Source: Gymnorhina tibicen
Taxonomy: Eukaryota; Chordata; Aves; Passeriformes; Artamidae
Reading direction: 5' to 3'
Assembly: GCA_013399875.1 (NCBI GenBank)
Contig: VXAZ01008023.1
Location: 62,001 to 126,000, forward strand
Length of the DNA: 64,000 bases
The notes under the pieces are model-generated. The model was not told the DNA's origin, did not search any database, and was given only the letters and a program-made list of their open reading frames with translations. A program made the translations under genes and the position numbers. Shown here in pieces: positions 36,191 through 49,320 of this stretch; the first letter of the stretch is position 1; each line of letters begins with the position of its first letter.

Positions 36191-38369
36191 CAAATCCTTG
36201 GGCATTTATTGTTGTTTTATAGTCTGACGTAGTTCAGTATTCCAAATTCTAAGAAGAGGGAAGGACAGCCTGAAAAACAAGTTGAGAATGGGACCTCTGA
36301 CTTAATTAGTGTACATAGGGACTTTGGTAGGTGTTACTATTTTCTACCAATATAGCTGTGAGGTTTTTAAAAGATCTTTGCATCATGCTTTCTGACTAAA
36401 TCTTGGGGGAAGGGGTGATTTAATTTCTGAAAGGGAACTAGTAGCTTTACCCTTTAAACATCATAGGCTATTTTGGAGATTACTTGGCTGCAGTAATGAA
36501 AGATGCTCTATTATTCATGGAATGTCAATCTTCTTGCTGTTGGAACTAGATAAATACAGTGAAATGTGATTTCCAGAGATTGCATAAAGAGAGCTCCAAA
36601 TCCATAGGAAACATTTCTAGATGGTAAGAGAGCATTTGTGTTCCACTGGAACACAAAGCTGTCCAAAACACAGGGTGCAGAAAGTCTATTGACCAACTAC
36701 TAATGTGGAGGTCACCATTTAAATGAAACAACTGTACACCTTCCTTTTAGACAAGCTTAGAATTTAAAAAGAGATTGATTCTTTAGGATCTGTTGGTATG
36801 AAAATGTTAATTGAAAATTGAAGGCTTTTCTCTGAACTGGAGAGTATCAGAAGTATTTTCAAGTAAATGTGGGGGGTTTTTTGTGTTTTTGGTTTTGTTT
36901 TCTTTTCTCCTTAAAAGCAAAGAAAGTTTCTGTATTTAAGTGTATTACTTTGGTTTTTATTTTTGTACCCTTTGGTAGACTAGGTAGACTATGGAGAAAG
37001 CAGCAGAAGTAAGGAGTAGACTAGAAACAGTATTCCATTTCTTCCTACACTGGCTTCTGTGAGTTGCTGAAAAGCAGAAAACAATAAGACTTTTGTCAAA
37101 AGATTAACATTTCTGGAAGTGCCTTTCTGAAGGAAGAAGCCTTCGTCTATTTTCATGCTTGTCTGTCTTCCTCTTTCTTATTTGTGCTCATCAGGGCACG
37201 TCTTGTGAGAATCAATGTGTGGGTGCAGTTCTGCTGCAAAGTCCAAGATCCCTGCTTGAGGAGGAGGGACATAACTTCTGATGGAATGTAACTCAGGTTC
37301 TTAGTCCACAACTTCTCTACACCTGTCCCTGAGATATATATGCACAATTGGGGTTTTTTAATGAAAATTTTAGAAATAGCTTGCCTTACCGTGTGTTGCT
37401 GTCAATACAGCTTTTGGCCACAAGCTTTGTATCCCCATTTGGGATGGTGCTGAATCAAATTATAGTTCTGTTACTCAATTTGCATCTTGCTCAGTATTTT
37501 TCCCCATTTATGGAAGTTAAGAAATCCATTATTCTAAGCATAGTCTTTGGATTTCTGCATTTCTTCAGAAATTCTGTCTGCTTTCTTGCAGTCCCTGCTT
37601 TCCCAAAGGAATTAATAAGAAATGCTACATCTGGCTTTTCAAGGAGACAAGCATGTAGAGTAAAGGCGATACATATAGAAGGAAAAAAGTGTGAGTGAGA
37701 ACTTCAGCTCAGTTCAATTTTTTACACTGCTTTCTCTTTTTTTTTTTTTACATTTAATGATGTGTTCTGTGACTGATTGCTAACAAGTTTAGTACACAAA
37801 ATATTAGAACAATCTGTAATTTAAAAGATAGAAAAAGATGTTGCAGGTTACCTCACTCTTACCAAACAAAGGTTTCTGAATTTACTGGCACTAAAGGCTC
37901 ATCCTCACTTGAAAGTATTTGTTTGCATGGATCAGGAGATAAGGGAGGTGTAGGCTGCCTGCCCTCACAGCATAGCTGAACTCCTAAACAAACAAAGTTT
38001 AACATATGGAATGTGTTCAAAACCAAGTACATGACTATAATGTGAAATCTTTTCAGCAAATGTAACCTTGGTTTGACAAGATTGGATGCATTTAAAAGAA
38101 ATTTGAGTAGTACTAGAATGGTATGACACAAAAACAGCTCCTGTGGGTGTGTCTCATTCCTGTACTTGAGTTTGTCTTGCCAGATCATCAGTATCTTGAC
38201 TGGCTCCCACAGCTGTTTTTCCTGCCCATTGCATCTGACCTCTTAACAGACTTTAAATTATAAATACTTCAAATACAGATGTCTCTTCATCTATGTACTG
38301 GAGAATTTTTTAAGCAGACTCCTTTTCTCTCATTTTGAAAAATATGTCTTTGGTAAACAAAATCCAATA

Positions 38370-38650
38370 TAGAATTCTGGAAATGGAGGCTGAAAGGAAT
38401 TTGAGAGTTTATCTGGACCTCTGATCAAAGTCAGTTTGAAACCTTTAAAAATAATAAAAAAATTCTACAGAGTTTCTGATCTTGTTAGGCAACCTGTAAC
38501 AGGTGCTTAACTATGCTTGCAGTTGGGTTAATTTCTAGGGCAACCTAAGTATAGCCTAAATAATCTCTAGTTTGAGCCCCTTTCATCTGTGTAGGGAAGT
38601 GTATGCCCTTGTGTTTGCAGGGATCTTCTATTTATATTGTCTCCTTTCAG
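38370..38650 (-). mobile_element. Possible very old CR1 fragment, reverse orientation
   Basis: Phrases such as GGAATTTGAGAGTTTATCTGG followed by GACCTCTGATCAAAGTCAG loosely resemble the reverse CR1 3' end, and CCAGTAAACCCTGAACAAG may be part of it. The similarity is weak and the borders cannot be fixed. Confidence 0.25.
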
Positions 38651-39263
38651 TCCAGTAAACCCTGAACAAGTCTATTTAAATCTCTTCTTAGGTTGTGTTT
38701 TCAAGGCCTCTTTCCTTTTTTTGTGTAGCTGCTTTTGGAATTCTTCCAGTTGTTCTATGTCATTTGGAGATGTGCTTCTCAAAACAGGTTGAGGTATTTG
38801 TAATGCTAAGCAGAGTAAAAGGCTTATTCTGTCTGTTTAGCAATGCTGTTCCTTTCCACGGATCCTTTCCTGCTCTAATGCTGCCTAATAGTTGGTTTCC
38901 ATTATGGATTTTTATGGTTGATTATTTACAGCCAAAGTTGTGCTTTGCATGTAACTTAATTCAGCTCCATTTGAGGCTTTTAAACCTTTCTTAATTTTTT
39001 TCCAAGGTTTTCTGATCAACTGAGTGTTTGCAATTCTTATAATGTAATGTCTACTTGAATAATTAATTAGTGTACTTGCTGTTACCAAAATATTTAGATG
39101 TTTCCTGTTGTTTTCATAGGTTTGAGTTAGTGGAATGATATCTGATACATCCTTATGATTTGATAGTATTTCATCAATACTTTTTTTGGTACAATTTGGA
39201 GTTTGGTTGGTATTCTCCAGCAGCCCAAATGTTAGGGACAGACTAACTGTATGCATACCTGTA

Positions 39264-39710
39264 TGTTGTGGTTTAACCATAGCCAGCAACTAAGTACCAT
39301 GCAGTACTAATAAAAAGGGGAGACAAAGAGGGAAATAAAATTGCAGAGAAACAAGTGATGCATGGTACAATTGCACATCACCCACTGACCAATGCCCAGC
39401 CTGTCCTTGAGCAGTGATTGGTCCCCGGAGCCAGTTTCCCCCAGTCTCTATCCTGAGCATGATGCTCTATGCTATGGAATATCCCTTTGACTAGTTTGTC
39501 ACCTGCCCTGGCCATGTTCTCTCCCAACTTCTTGTGCACCTTCTCACTGGCAGAGCATGAGACACTGGAAAGTCCTTGACTTGGAGTAAGCACTGCTTAG
39601 CAACAACTAAAACTTCAGTGTGTTATCAACATTATTCCCATTAAATCCAAAGCACAGCACTGTGCCAGCTACTAGGAAGGAAATGAACTTTGTCCCAGCT
39701 GTGCCTCACA
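39264..39710 (-). mobile_element. Solo LTR of an avian endogenous retrovirus, reverse orientation
   Basis: Starts TGTTGTGGTTTAACCATAGC and contains CAACTTCTTGTGCACC, GACTTGGAGTAAGCACTGC, TTAGCAACAACTAAAAC and CAGCTACTAGGAAGGAAATG, ending near TGTCCCAGCT. Read on the minus strand it parallels the copy at 56350-56912 (shared CTAGTAGCTGG, GCTAAG and GGTTAAACCA landmarks), so both belong to one family. No gag, pol or env sequence adjoins it, which fits a solo LTR left by recombination. The family resembles ERVL-class LTRs I know from songbirds; the class call is from memory. Confidence 0.82.
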
Positions 39711-40431
39711 CTGGCTGTGCTAAGGATAGGTTTGATCATGGATGGCAGTCATGCTCATGTGGCAGGCCACATCTGTTAGTTGCTGTCATATAATCAAGTC
39801 GTACTTGTTCTGGAAAAGCTTTTGATTCAGTTGTGCTGCACTGTTTACCTTCTTGGTGTTTATAAATACATACTGTGTAAAAAGCCAGCAAAACTCTTTA
39901 TAGTATTTGGTTTCAAGTTCAAGGGTCCATGATTTTCTGAGTTCCCCTTTCTACTTTTAGACAATGTTCTAAAGAAATATAGCCCTTTTTTTCCAGTTTC
40001 AAGAGAACCTTACCCATCCTAAATTTTTCTCAGTCGATAATTATTAAATATGACTAAGCATCATTTAACTTAATATCTTGTAGATTTTACTTATGTTTTG
40101 ATTTGTCAACTCCTACTTCTCCAGATTGTTTCTGAACCTTATCTTCAATTTGTTTTCTGAAATTGTCCATACTGCCTTTATGATTTACAGGATATTTGAT
40201 TTGAATGTTTTTGAATGCATTGTGAATATTAAAAAGAAAGATGCCTCAAAAGCAGCTTCTTCTGAATGGCTCTGAAGCTTTAAGCATTTGTTAGAGTGGA
40301 AAGGCTGCTGTCAATTGTGTCATCTACTGTTAGGAGGCTAGTAGAAATAGGCTCTTTCTGGGTGAAAGTGTAGTAACTGCACAACTCAATTATGATTATT
40401 AATGATCTGAAAAAGACACTAATAACTGCAG

Positions 40432-41030
40432 AATCACAGAATGGCTGGGGTTAGAAGGAGCCTGTGGAAGCCATCTAGTCCAATCCCACTGCTCAAGCCA
40501 GGCCACTCAGAGCATATTGCCCTGGTCCATGCCCAGACAGCTTTTGAGTATCTCAGAGGAGGGAAGACTCCACAACCTCTCTGGACACCCTGTGCCAGTG
40601 CTCAGCCACTCTAAGTAACAAAATGTTTCCTGCTGCTGACGCAGCACCCTCTGTGTTTCAGTTTGTGTCCATTGCCTCTGTCACTGGTCTTGTCACTTAG
40701 AAACACTGTAAAGAGCTTGGTTCCATCCTCTTTATACTCTCCCTTCAGGAATTTACATACATCGATGAGGTCCCCCGAGATGCCTTCCCTCCAGGCTGAA
40801 AAGTCCCAGCTGTCTCAGCCTTTCCCCACAGGAGAGAAAGTCCAGTCCCTTCATTATCCTTGTGGCCTTTTGGAGTGTCTCCACTATGTGCACGTTTCCC
40901 TCTTGCTGAGGAGGCCAGAACTGCACCTGCTACTCCAGGTGTGGCCTCATTATGCAGTGCTGTGTAGGGAGTATGTGTCACCTCCTTTGAATTACTGGCA
41001 ACACTTTGACAGGTTTGGCTGAATGAAGCA
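40432..41030 (-). mobile_element. CR1 LINE 3' fragment, reverse orientation
   Basis: Begins GAATCACAGAATGGCTGGGG and runs through CCATCTAGTCCAATCCCACT, CATGCCCAGACAGCTTTTGA, TTCCTGCTGCTGACGCAGCA, CTCCCTTCAGGAATTTACAT and CCAGGTGTGGCCTCATTATG. It is a complete reverse reading of about 600 bp of the CR1 3' region. The 159-codon minus-strand frame at 40745-41224 overlaps it and is degenerate CR1 sequence. Confidence 0.95.
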
Positions 41031-42990
41031 GGTAATAGTATTTTGAAGAATTTCAGAACTAACAGGAAAGAATAAATGGACAAAAAAAGACAGGCTTGGT
41101 TCAACACTGAAAAAGCCAACAATACATACTTAAATGGAGGCTGTTTGATTGTGTGTGCAACAAGGTGGCTTGAAATTAGGAATGGGATCTGTATGTCATG
41201 GATGACCTCCAAGAGAAGCTTCATAAAGCAAACTGTGTGAAATGGAGAATAAGACGTAGTGTTGTTACATGGACAGGGGATCTGGTGTCATTCTGAGCCC
41301 AGCGTCAAGGACTTTACTTCACAAGGAGTACTGCACATTTATTGTGCATTTGGAGAAGATTAATTAACAAAAAAACAAAAGATGTGAAAAACTCAGATGA
41401 GGCATTGTGGACATCCGAGTTGGCTGTCTTGAAGAGGAAGTTAATTAGAAGATATGTAACATTGTAACCTGCCTAAGGCTGTTTGTCTGCATGGGAGAAA
41501 TTTCGTTTCTCTTGTGTGACAATGGGGAGGAGACTGAGAAGGGATCTGAGATGGAAACCTGGATTTCATTTTCCTGTTGCTGAGAAAAGCAGGAGTTATG
41601 ATTATCCTGTTCAACAGGACTACTCATTTCTAAAATTAAGTATTTTTGTTCATGGCAATTTCTTGCCCTAAGCATGTACCTTCTTTTAAGGATATACCTA
41701 GTTCTAGCTATGAATGGAGATGCATATGAATGTCATAGAAAAGTCAGCTTATTAATTTTTCCCTCAGGAAGAATGTAAATCCAAATTGCTTTTAAAATTC
41801 TGCTTTCAAAAGGGGCAGGTGTTTGCTTCTATCTCAGTTCATAGTAGAAATATAGCTTTTAATTTTCTAAGATGTTGCTGGGGCCAGTACTAGAAAAATG
41901 CCAAGAAGGGTTTCAGTATCCTTACCAAAGGGAAAGTATTCTGGAAGGTTTGTAAATGCTAGCTGTCAGAATCTAAAATGGTTTCCTGGTATAGGGAACA
42001 AAGATAAATAAAGTCTTCTGGAGATAAACTTTTAAAGGGAGATTTTTTAGTTCATCTTGGCTTCTGATATAGCACAGACATAATACTTCTGTGGTTAAAC
42101 CAGTAAGTTTTTAATTAAATGTATTTAAAAATCAAGATTGGATGCTTTTGTGGAAGATTCCAAAAGTCAGAAATTTTTTTTTATTAGACTGGATTCTGGT
42201 AATCACTTTTTATTGATTCTAATCTGAGTGGTTTTGAGCTGTATTCCTGGCATTAGTTCTTGTTATGTCTGCCTGGTTTTTGCCTTTTTAATAAGTATCC
42301 TAATGGAACTCTCGTTCTTTCACTATGAAAGTAACATTTGTCTTCTAACCAGGTGTTTCTAGTTGGAGCTTCTGTGCCATGTGGTTCTCACAGCTGCTTC
42401 TGATGTATCTGTTCCTGAGAAGGGTACTGTGTTAAGCAAGCCATGGGTTTGATCCTTTATGTAAAACCTAAAAATTGCCTAAGAAGTATCAAAATCAATA
42501 GCAGTGAACAAAAGGCATCATGACTAGTTTCTTCTTTTGAAGACAGGGATAGATGGAGGTAGAAATTGTTTCTTCCCATGAGAGCTTGCTTAGGGGTTAA
42601 GGGACTGAGAAGCTGCTGAAGTGTGGCAAAAGGAGAATTGCAGAGGGAGCTGCAGATGCCCAGGGCTCACTGAGGGGCTGCAAGGCTGTGGTGAGGAGCT
42701 GGGAACAGGCAGCCAGTTCTCAGAGGGGACAGGGAAAGCTTTTGAGGGACTGGAGCAGTTGAGCGGAGTCTGCTGCTGTTCAGAAAATACTAGACTTGGC
42801 TGGAAGTATGGGTCTGTCTGCCAAGGACACAATGAACAAGGGAGGGATGTGCTTTTTGTTCTGCCTGCCCTACTTGCGCTCAGATTTTTCTGTTAGGAAT
42901 TTAAGCTTCCAGTTCTTCTTCCACTAAAGTATGTGTTGTTTTGTTTTATTGTGTGCCATGTTCCCCTTTTTTGTGTCTGTTCTCCCTGCC

Positions 42991-43011
42991 CATCAAAAAA
43001 AAAAAAAAAAA
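42991..43011. repeat. Oligo-A run
   Basis: An uninterrupted run of about 18 A after CCCTGCCCATC. No element 5' of it was recognised, so it is not called a retroposon tail. Confidence 0.8.
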
Positions 43012-44015
43012 ATTAAAAGCCTTTAAAACAATTCTCAAAAACTGCATAAAGAGGAGATGGGTGTGAGAACCCAGACACGTAATTTTAAAACTGTGGCTAA
43101 CTCTGGGTGCTTTGTGTAAGTCCTGTCCTCCTTTGACTAAGCAGTTTGGGTCATTCACATGTGGAGGCTTTTTTACTGAAGTTTTCCCACAGCAAATCAC
43201 AGTGACTGTTGGAGCATATGGTTATTAAAGTAAATGATTTTTTTGATACCTTTCTTCTCAGATGCTCCCCTGTCATTTTCCAGTTATTTATTTCAAATTA
43301 TCTTTACAAATGTTTGGCATCTTTAATAAAAATGCTCATTTTTTCTACAATCTCTGCCATCTGTACTAAAAGTTGAGATGACGCATTTGCTCTTACAGTT
43401 ACAGGCCTCTGCAACTTAAAAACGTGTTGGGGAGTAAATAGTTTTGTAGCTAGAGTGGTAAGAGAAATCTGACTTAACTGTGATGCTTACAGTGCAACAG
43501 AATCTGCTATATAAATTAACATTTTAGGAATTACAGGTTTGTCTAGGAGGTACATGTTCCTCCTTAAAATATTGGGATTTCAAAGTGAGAGGCTTTTAGT
43601 ACAATTCCATAAATGCAGCAATATTTTATAACTTGCTGTATGGAAGTACTGTACAGGTGAAACTATATGTAAGAGTATAACTACTGCATTTATCCCATGT
43701 GGCAACATCTCAGTTGTGCTCTAGTATTCATTGCTGCAGTGTAATTTCTTTCAGTAGGGTTTGCTTCACCCTGCATCCGTGGTATTCTTCTGTGTAACTC
43801 TCCCCTCTCAAAAGTCCTAGGAAGGATATAGATTATTTGAGGAAAATTAACTTGTTTTGGGACAAAGAACTGTTAAACACTATTGTTTTATATTTGGAAT
43901 GCACATATATTATGATGTGATGGCAAGCTTTAATGAAAGAAATGGCTTATTTTCTTTCTAATTTTATCTTAAAAGATTAACAATTAATAAACAGTTAAAT
44001 AAACTGAATAAATTC

Positions 44016-44120
44016 ATAGAATGAGGGACATCAAAGTGTCTGATTCAGCCTCCTGCTCAAAGCAGGGTCACTGGTGGGGACAGATGAGGTTACTCAGGCC
44101 TTTATCCTGTTGGGTCAGGA
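44016..44120 (-). mobile_element. CR1 LINE 3'-end fragment, reverse orientation
   Basis: ATTCATAGAATGAGGGACAT, then CAGCCTCCTGCTCAAAGCAG and GGGACAGATGAGGTTACTCA are degraded reverse CR1 3'-end phrases. Only about 100 bp are clear. Confidence 0.65.
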
Positions 44121-45284
44121 TAACCATTGCCATTCTATGCTTTCTCCTTCAAGCTGATCATCAGCTAGGAGTAGATCTATATAAGGTCGAAGTGGACCTT
44201 GAGAACAAAAACCTACCCTGTGCTTCATATTCACACTGAATTAAAATTACCTGCGTTACCACTTCATAAAACATCTCTGAGGCTGACAAGACAAACTGCA
44301 AAGCTGTGGGCTGCTTAACAGCAGTTCTGGTTGTCTGAGGTTTCCCTCTCTGCCTTGTAAATCTGGTCTCATGGTTTTGCAGTGGTCCAGTGTGATTTGG
44401 GCCATGATGAATAACTATTCATTTGGATTAAAATCTTTGTCCCTTTATTCTTGCAGTTGTAGATTTTATAGGAGACATATGTTTTCACTTTTTTATCCAT
44501 CATTGCATTCGCAGGCTTTACTGCTTCACCATTGAAATAATTTGAGAAGCTAATTCAGTCATTGCAGAAGTGCAGCATGTCTGTATCTTGTGAAAGTAGT
44601 TTAGGCTAGAGGTGCACTAATATGTTCATGATCTCCTAAAATACCTTCTCTGGCAAAGGCACAAATAACTTAGGGGTACACTGCTGGCTTTCTGGCTATG
44701 TCATTGATCTTAATTTACTAGCAGCTGAAGGCTAACCTATGTACTGCTTTCAATTATAATAGAAATATCTGATCCTTATGATAGAGCGTTCATATAGACT
44801 GAAAATACCTCAATAAGCCATCAACTGAAAGGTTTAAGACTACTGTCTTTAGTTATTAAGTATATAATTCTCTATGAATTGTGACAGGACTGCATCTCCC
44901 TCTTGTAGTCCTTTACACTTGATGCTGCTTCAAGTAGAATGGTTTTTCTCATGATGGTTTCTGTTGTTTCTTTTTTCCCCATCCTTTTTCAGTCTACACT
45001 TGTTATCTTTGCATATCCAGAGATGAAGTATGACAAGATTCTGGCATTCAGCTGAAATTGCTAAAACAAAATGTGAATCTTACAATCTGTTTGCTTGTTT
45101 TTAATTGTTGTCTTCTCACAAGACTGCCACCAACCTTTTTCTTCCTGTTGCCTCTTTCTAATTCAAATGTGTGTGCTGGCATAAGACTATATATGAAATG
45201 GTGTTACAGCAAACAGTACTTGTCCCTAGCACCCAGCAGAAGTTTGAAAAGCATTCCATCTTGAAATTTTTTTCCAACTTATGC

Positions 45285-45712
45285 CATTGTCCAGCAGAGA
45301 GCAACTAAGTTGGTCAAGGGTCTGGTCTTATGAGGAAAGGCTGAGGGAACTGGGCCTGTTTGGCCTCGAGAAGAGGTCCCCTCTCATCAATGCATATAAA
45401 TATCTAAAGGGTGGTTGTAAAGAGGATGGAGCCAGGCTCTTGATGGTGCCAACCAATAGCACAAGAGACAATAGGCAGAACCTGATGCACAGGAAGTTCC
45501 TCCTGAACATGAGGAAGAACTTCTTTACTGTGTGGGTGACCATGCACAGGAACAGGTTTCCTAGAGAGGTTGTATGGTCTCCCTCACTGGAGATACTCAA
45601 GAACCATCTGGACACAATCCTGAGCCATGTGCTGTAGGATGACCCTGCTTGGGCAGGGAGGTTGGACTGAATGACCCTGTGGTCTCTTCCAACCTGACCC
45701 ATTCTGTGATTG
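45285..45712 (+). mobile_element. CR1 LINE 3' fragment, forward orientation
   Basis: Contains TCCAGCAGAGAGCAACTAAG, GAGGAAAGGCTGAGGGAACT, GGGCCTGTTTGGCCTCGAGA, then CTGAACATGAGGAAGAACTTC and GGAGATACTCAAGAACCATC. It ends GGTCTCTTCCAACCTGACCC followed by ATTCTGTGATTG. This is a clear 5'-truncated CR1 with its 3' terminus. The 118-codon frame at 45281-45637 is its remnant. Confidence 0.95.
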
Positions 45713-46829
45713 AAATGTTCCAAGTAACAGAAAGGCCTGAACAGAATATGCTTTCAGACTAGTAGTGTCTTTACAGAATCTTTTCTCAACTCTTCCAACA
45801 GCTAGAAGTGGGAGTAGAGTGATTACTAGTAGTGCAAGAGCATTATAAATGATTGAAGAGCTAGCACTCCAAGTATTCAATAACAACTGAAATTTAGTCC
45901 TGGCTGGAGGAATACCTGGTGGTCTAAAGATCAACCAATGAGATTTATTCACATTGTGAAACATAATGTTATTAAATAGCTAGAGGCAAAAAATAGGCAT
46001 ATAAACTCACCATGTTTTGTTTCCATAAATAGAATACAGCTGATCCAAACCCCTCATGGAGGAGTTTTCATTACTCTGGTCTGAGACTACATGGGTACCT
46101 CTGAATTTCAGTCACCAAATCAGTATGAAATTGTTTACTTATAAGATACTGTCCATTTCCTTTCATATTCTCCAGTCACTATTAAGTGTCATAATCCCCA
46201 AACATGTTAAACTGTATTTTTTAAGGCGTGCAGACCAGGACGTGCACATTTAGCTGAAATGTTTCTTCAAATTTGGTTTATAATAAAAATACAGAAGGAA
46301 GCTGAACTACAGTGACACTGCCAGGCATGACAATAATGAATAATCAGAGTGTGTTCTGTGTGCTTGTGTTACAGATTAGTTTGTCTTGACTGTTATAATA
46401 TGTGTGATTTTTCAAAGTCTTGACATTCCTGGCAAGTGCAGCGTAGGAGCTTCTGGATGCATTCTGAATTTCTGGCTGACTGGCAATCACACTATTTTTA
46501 GACTTGAAGGCTTACAGTGTAGAGTTTCACATGCTTAGAATAAAATTAAAAGTTCTCTTCTGTCTGAAAATTAGTAATTTTTATTAACTTGAACACAATT
46601 TATAAGTATGTTACACCCTTTCTAACAAAAACTTGTTTTGAAGAGTAGACAAGTTTAGTGTTTAGGTGTTCTTATAATAGTAACCATAAAGCAGTTCAGC
46701 ATAAACAAAAATCAGGGAAAACTGCAGAGCCCTGGGAGTCTAAATGAAAAGTATTGGTGTCTTTTTCTTCCATTTTGACAGTTAGATGAAAGGGTGCAGC
46801 CAGAAATAGATGTATGGTGTGAGTTAACT

Positions 46830-49320
46830 TCTGACTTTGTGGCCAATGCCATTATGGGGGTTTGGGCTTTTATGACAATGGGGCATCCTTTGATGTCTAT
46901 AGTCTGTTATGGAGGGGTGGGACCCATCCCACCTGTCTGGATGAGGTGAGGGAACCTTTGACAGCAGGCTGACCAACTTGGTGAGACTGGTTTTAAAGTG
47001 AAGGACTCGAGGGGTTAGGTCCAGAGTGGCAATGCTCACATCATCACATCCAACTGGGGAACCTGAGGAACTGGAGCTCCTTGTGCAGCCAGAAAGTTAC
47101 TGTGTCGTAGGAATAACTGAAATGTGGTGGGCCAGCTCATGTGACTCGAGAATTGTGATGGACGGCTGTAGGCTGTTTTGTAAAGATAGGTAGGGAAGAA
47201 GGGGAGGAGGAGTTGTGCTCTATGTTAAGGAGAACCCTGAATGTATAATAGCCATCTCTGGTGATCACGGAGGCCCTTTTGAATGCCTCTGGGTCAAGCT
47301 CAGAGGAGTTGTTTCCAAGGGGAGTCTTACAATAGGTATCTGCCATTGACCTCCAAACCAAGATGATAAGGCCAATGAAGCAATATTTGGGTCACTTAAG
47401 CAAACTTCAGGTCAACAGAACCTGGTTCTTATGGGTGAACTCAGACATGTGTTGGAAGAACCATACAGCAGTTGACATGTTATCCATCAAGTTTCTGGAA
47501 TGCTTGGGAACTGCTTCCTCAGACAAATGTTAGGTGTGCCAACCAGGAGTGAGGCTCTGCTGGACTTGCTGTTTGCTGCTCACAAACGGAGAAAACCGTT
47601 TTGAATTATGTTTACATTATGTTATGTTTATTTATTACAAAATTATGTTTTGTAATACCTCAGTTAGTGATAGCCTTGGTGGCAGTGATCACAGTATTGT
47701 GGTGTTTGGGATCTGGCTGAGCATGCTGAAGGCTAGTACTGAGACAAAAACTCTGGAGTTTAGAAGAGCACACTTCAGCTCACTCAGAGCTCAGTTGTGA
47801 GAGATGGAGGATAAAGGAGCTAGCGAGTGCTGGGAGTTTTTCAAGAAGGGTTTCCTGGAAGCACAAAAGCAGTTCATCCCCTTCAAAGGTAAGGGGAGTA
47901 AGCAGAACAAAAGATCCCCTTGGCTTAACTGTGAGCTTCTGAGTGTGTTCAAAACCAAAAGAGAACTGTAACAAAGGTGGAAAAGTGGATGTACACCTGT
48001 TGAAAACTACAAGGACATCGCCAGGGTGTGCCGAGATGCAGTTAGGAAAGCAAAATATCTCTCTCTCTATAATCCTCCTGCAGATTATCACAAGTCAGAT
48101 GAAGCATGTGATTAGGAAAAACCAGCATGGATCCCCAAGAGCAATGGTGCTCGACAAACCTGATTCTCTTCTATGACAAAATAGCCTGCTTGGTTGATGG
48201 GTGTCTTGGGGTGACTCCCCAAGACAATGGGGTGTGAGGGGTGGACATTGTCTACCTGGATTTCTCCAAGGCTTTCAGTGCCATTTCCTGTGGCCTTTTC
48301 CTGGAGAAACTGATGTGTGATGGCCTAGACAAGTGGTTTGTGCAGTGGGTGGGGAAGTGGCTGAGAAACTGCGCTCTCAGCTTGGTGGTCGTAGATGCCT
48401 CCTCTTCAAACTGGCAGCCCATCCCAAATTGGGTCCCCAAGGGCTTGATATTGGGCCCAGTGCACTTTAATATCTTCATAAGTGATCTGGAAGATGGAAT
48501 GAAACTGAGTGGAGAAGTGCACGCTTTGGAAGAGAGCACCACCCCGTAGAAAGACCTGGATAGGCTGGAAGAGTGGGCTGACAAGAACCTTGTGAAGTTC
48601 AACAAGGGCAAGCGTAAGGTCCTGGGAAAGCAAAGCCCAGGAGTGCAGCACAGGCTGGGATCTACCGGTCTGGGGAGCAGCTCTGGGAAAGGGACCTGGG
48701 GGCCCTGAGGGACAACAGCTCAAGAATGAACATTGTGCTGCTGTGGCAGAGAAAACCAACAGGATCCTGGTCAACAGGGGCAGCACCAGCAGAGAGAAAG
48801 AAGTCATTGTCCCACTCTCTTCAGTGATTGTCAGGCCACATCTGGAACACTGTGTTCAGTTTTGGTCCCTGCTCTGCAAAAAAGGATGTGGACAGGCTGG
48901 AGAGGATCCAGAGAAGGGCACAAAGATGATAAAAGGACCGGGCGGCCTGCCATATGAGGAAAGGCTGAAAGAACTGGGTTTGTTCAGTCTTGAGAAAAGA
49001 ATGTTCAAGGGAGAACTTATCACCATGTTCCAATATTTAAAAGATGGCTACAGAGAAAATACAGATTCCATATTATTCCTTGAAAAAAAAAAAGAAAAAA
49101 AATGAGGTGTAATGGGTACAAGTTACTCCTGGGAAGATTCAAATTAGACATAAGAAAAATTTTCACAGTGAGAACAGTCAAGCATTAGAATAATCTCCCC
49201 AGTGAAGTGTTGGATTCCCCAATATTGGACACTTCCACGACTGTGCTTTTGCCAGGAAAGGTTGGATCAGGTTGATTCTTGTGGTCCCTTCCAGTTTGGT
49301 ATTCTATGATCCTATAATTC
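46830..49320 (+). mobile_element. Long CR1 LINE with decayed endonuclease and reverse transcriptase
   Basis: The longest CR1 copy, about 2.5 kb. In order it shows a leader typical of the ORF2 start; an endonuclease N-terminal block in which an active element's ISETWW reads GITEMWW (near 47112-47132); DGCRLF and RRGGGVVLYVKENPE (about 47160-47240); a PPNQDDKANEA block (47348-47380); an intact GGSDHSIV motif (about 47681-47704), the endonuclease SDH signature; and a reverse-transcriptase segment MDIVYLDFSKAF at 48241. The segment carrying the catalytic FADD box is missing: the frame passes from ISDLEDGMKLSG almost directly to HALEESTTP. An AT-rich block at 47597-47660 appears inserted. The 3' end carries GGTCCCTTCCAGTTTGGTATTC and TCTATGATCC. 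It is inactive. Confidence 0.93.
48202..48226. repeat. Perfect 10-bp inverted repeat inside the CR1 copy
   Basis: TGTCTTGGGG and its exact reverse complement CCCCAAGACA flank a 5-nt spacer TGACT. It sits in the CR1 between the upstream block and the reverse-transcriptase segment. The arms match the ends of ERVK-type LTRs such as the one at 25759-26681, so it may be a scar rather than CR1 sequence. Confidence 0.85.

Noticed and set aside
37348..37698. 116-codon plus-strand frame with hydrophobic character
   Set aside because: Hydrophobicity follows from T-rich sequence. No family resemblance and no splice or retroposition signs.
40745..41224. 159-codon minus-strand frame
   Set aside because: It overlaps a CR1 3' fragment at 40432-41030 and is explained by it.
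42600..42900. G-rich segment with open frames on both strands
   Set aside because: Composition explains the openness. No repeat family or protein family was recognised.
48241..48549. 102-codon frame that looks like a host reverse transcriptase gene
   Set aside because: It is part of the decayed CR1 copy at 46830-49320 and lacks the catalytic box.
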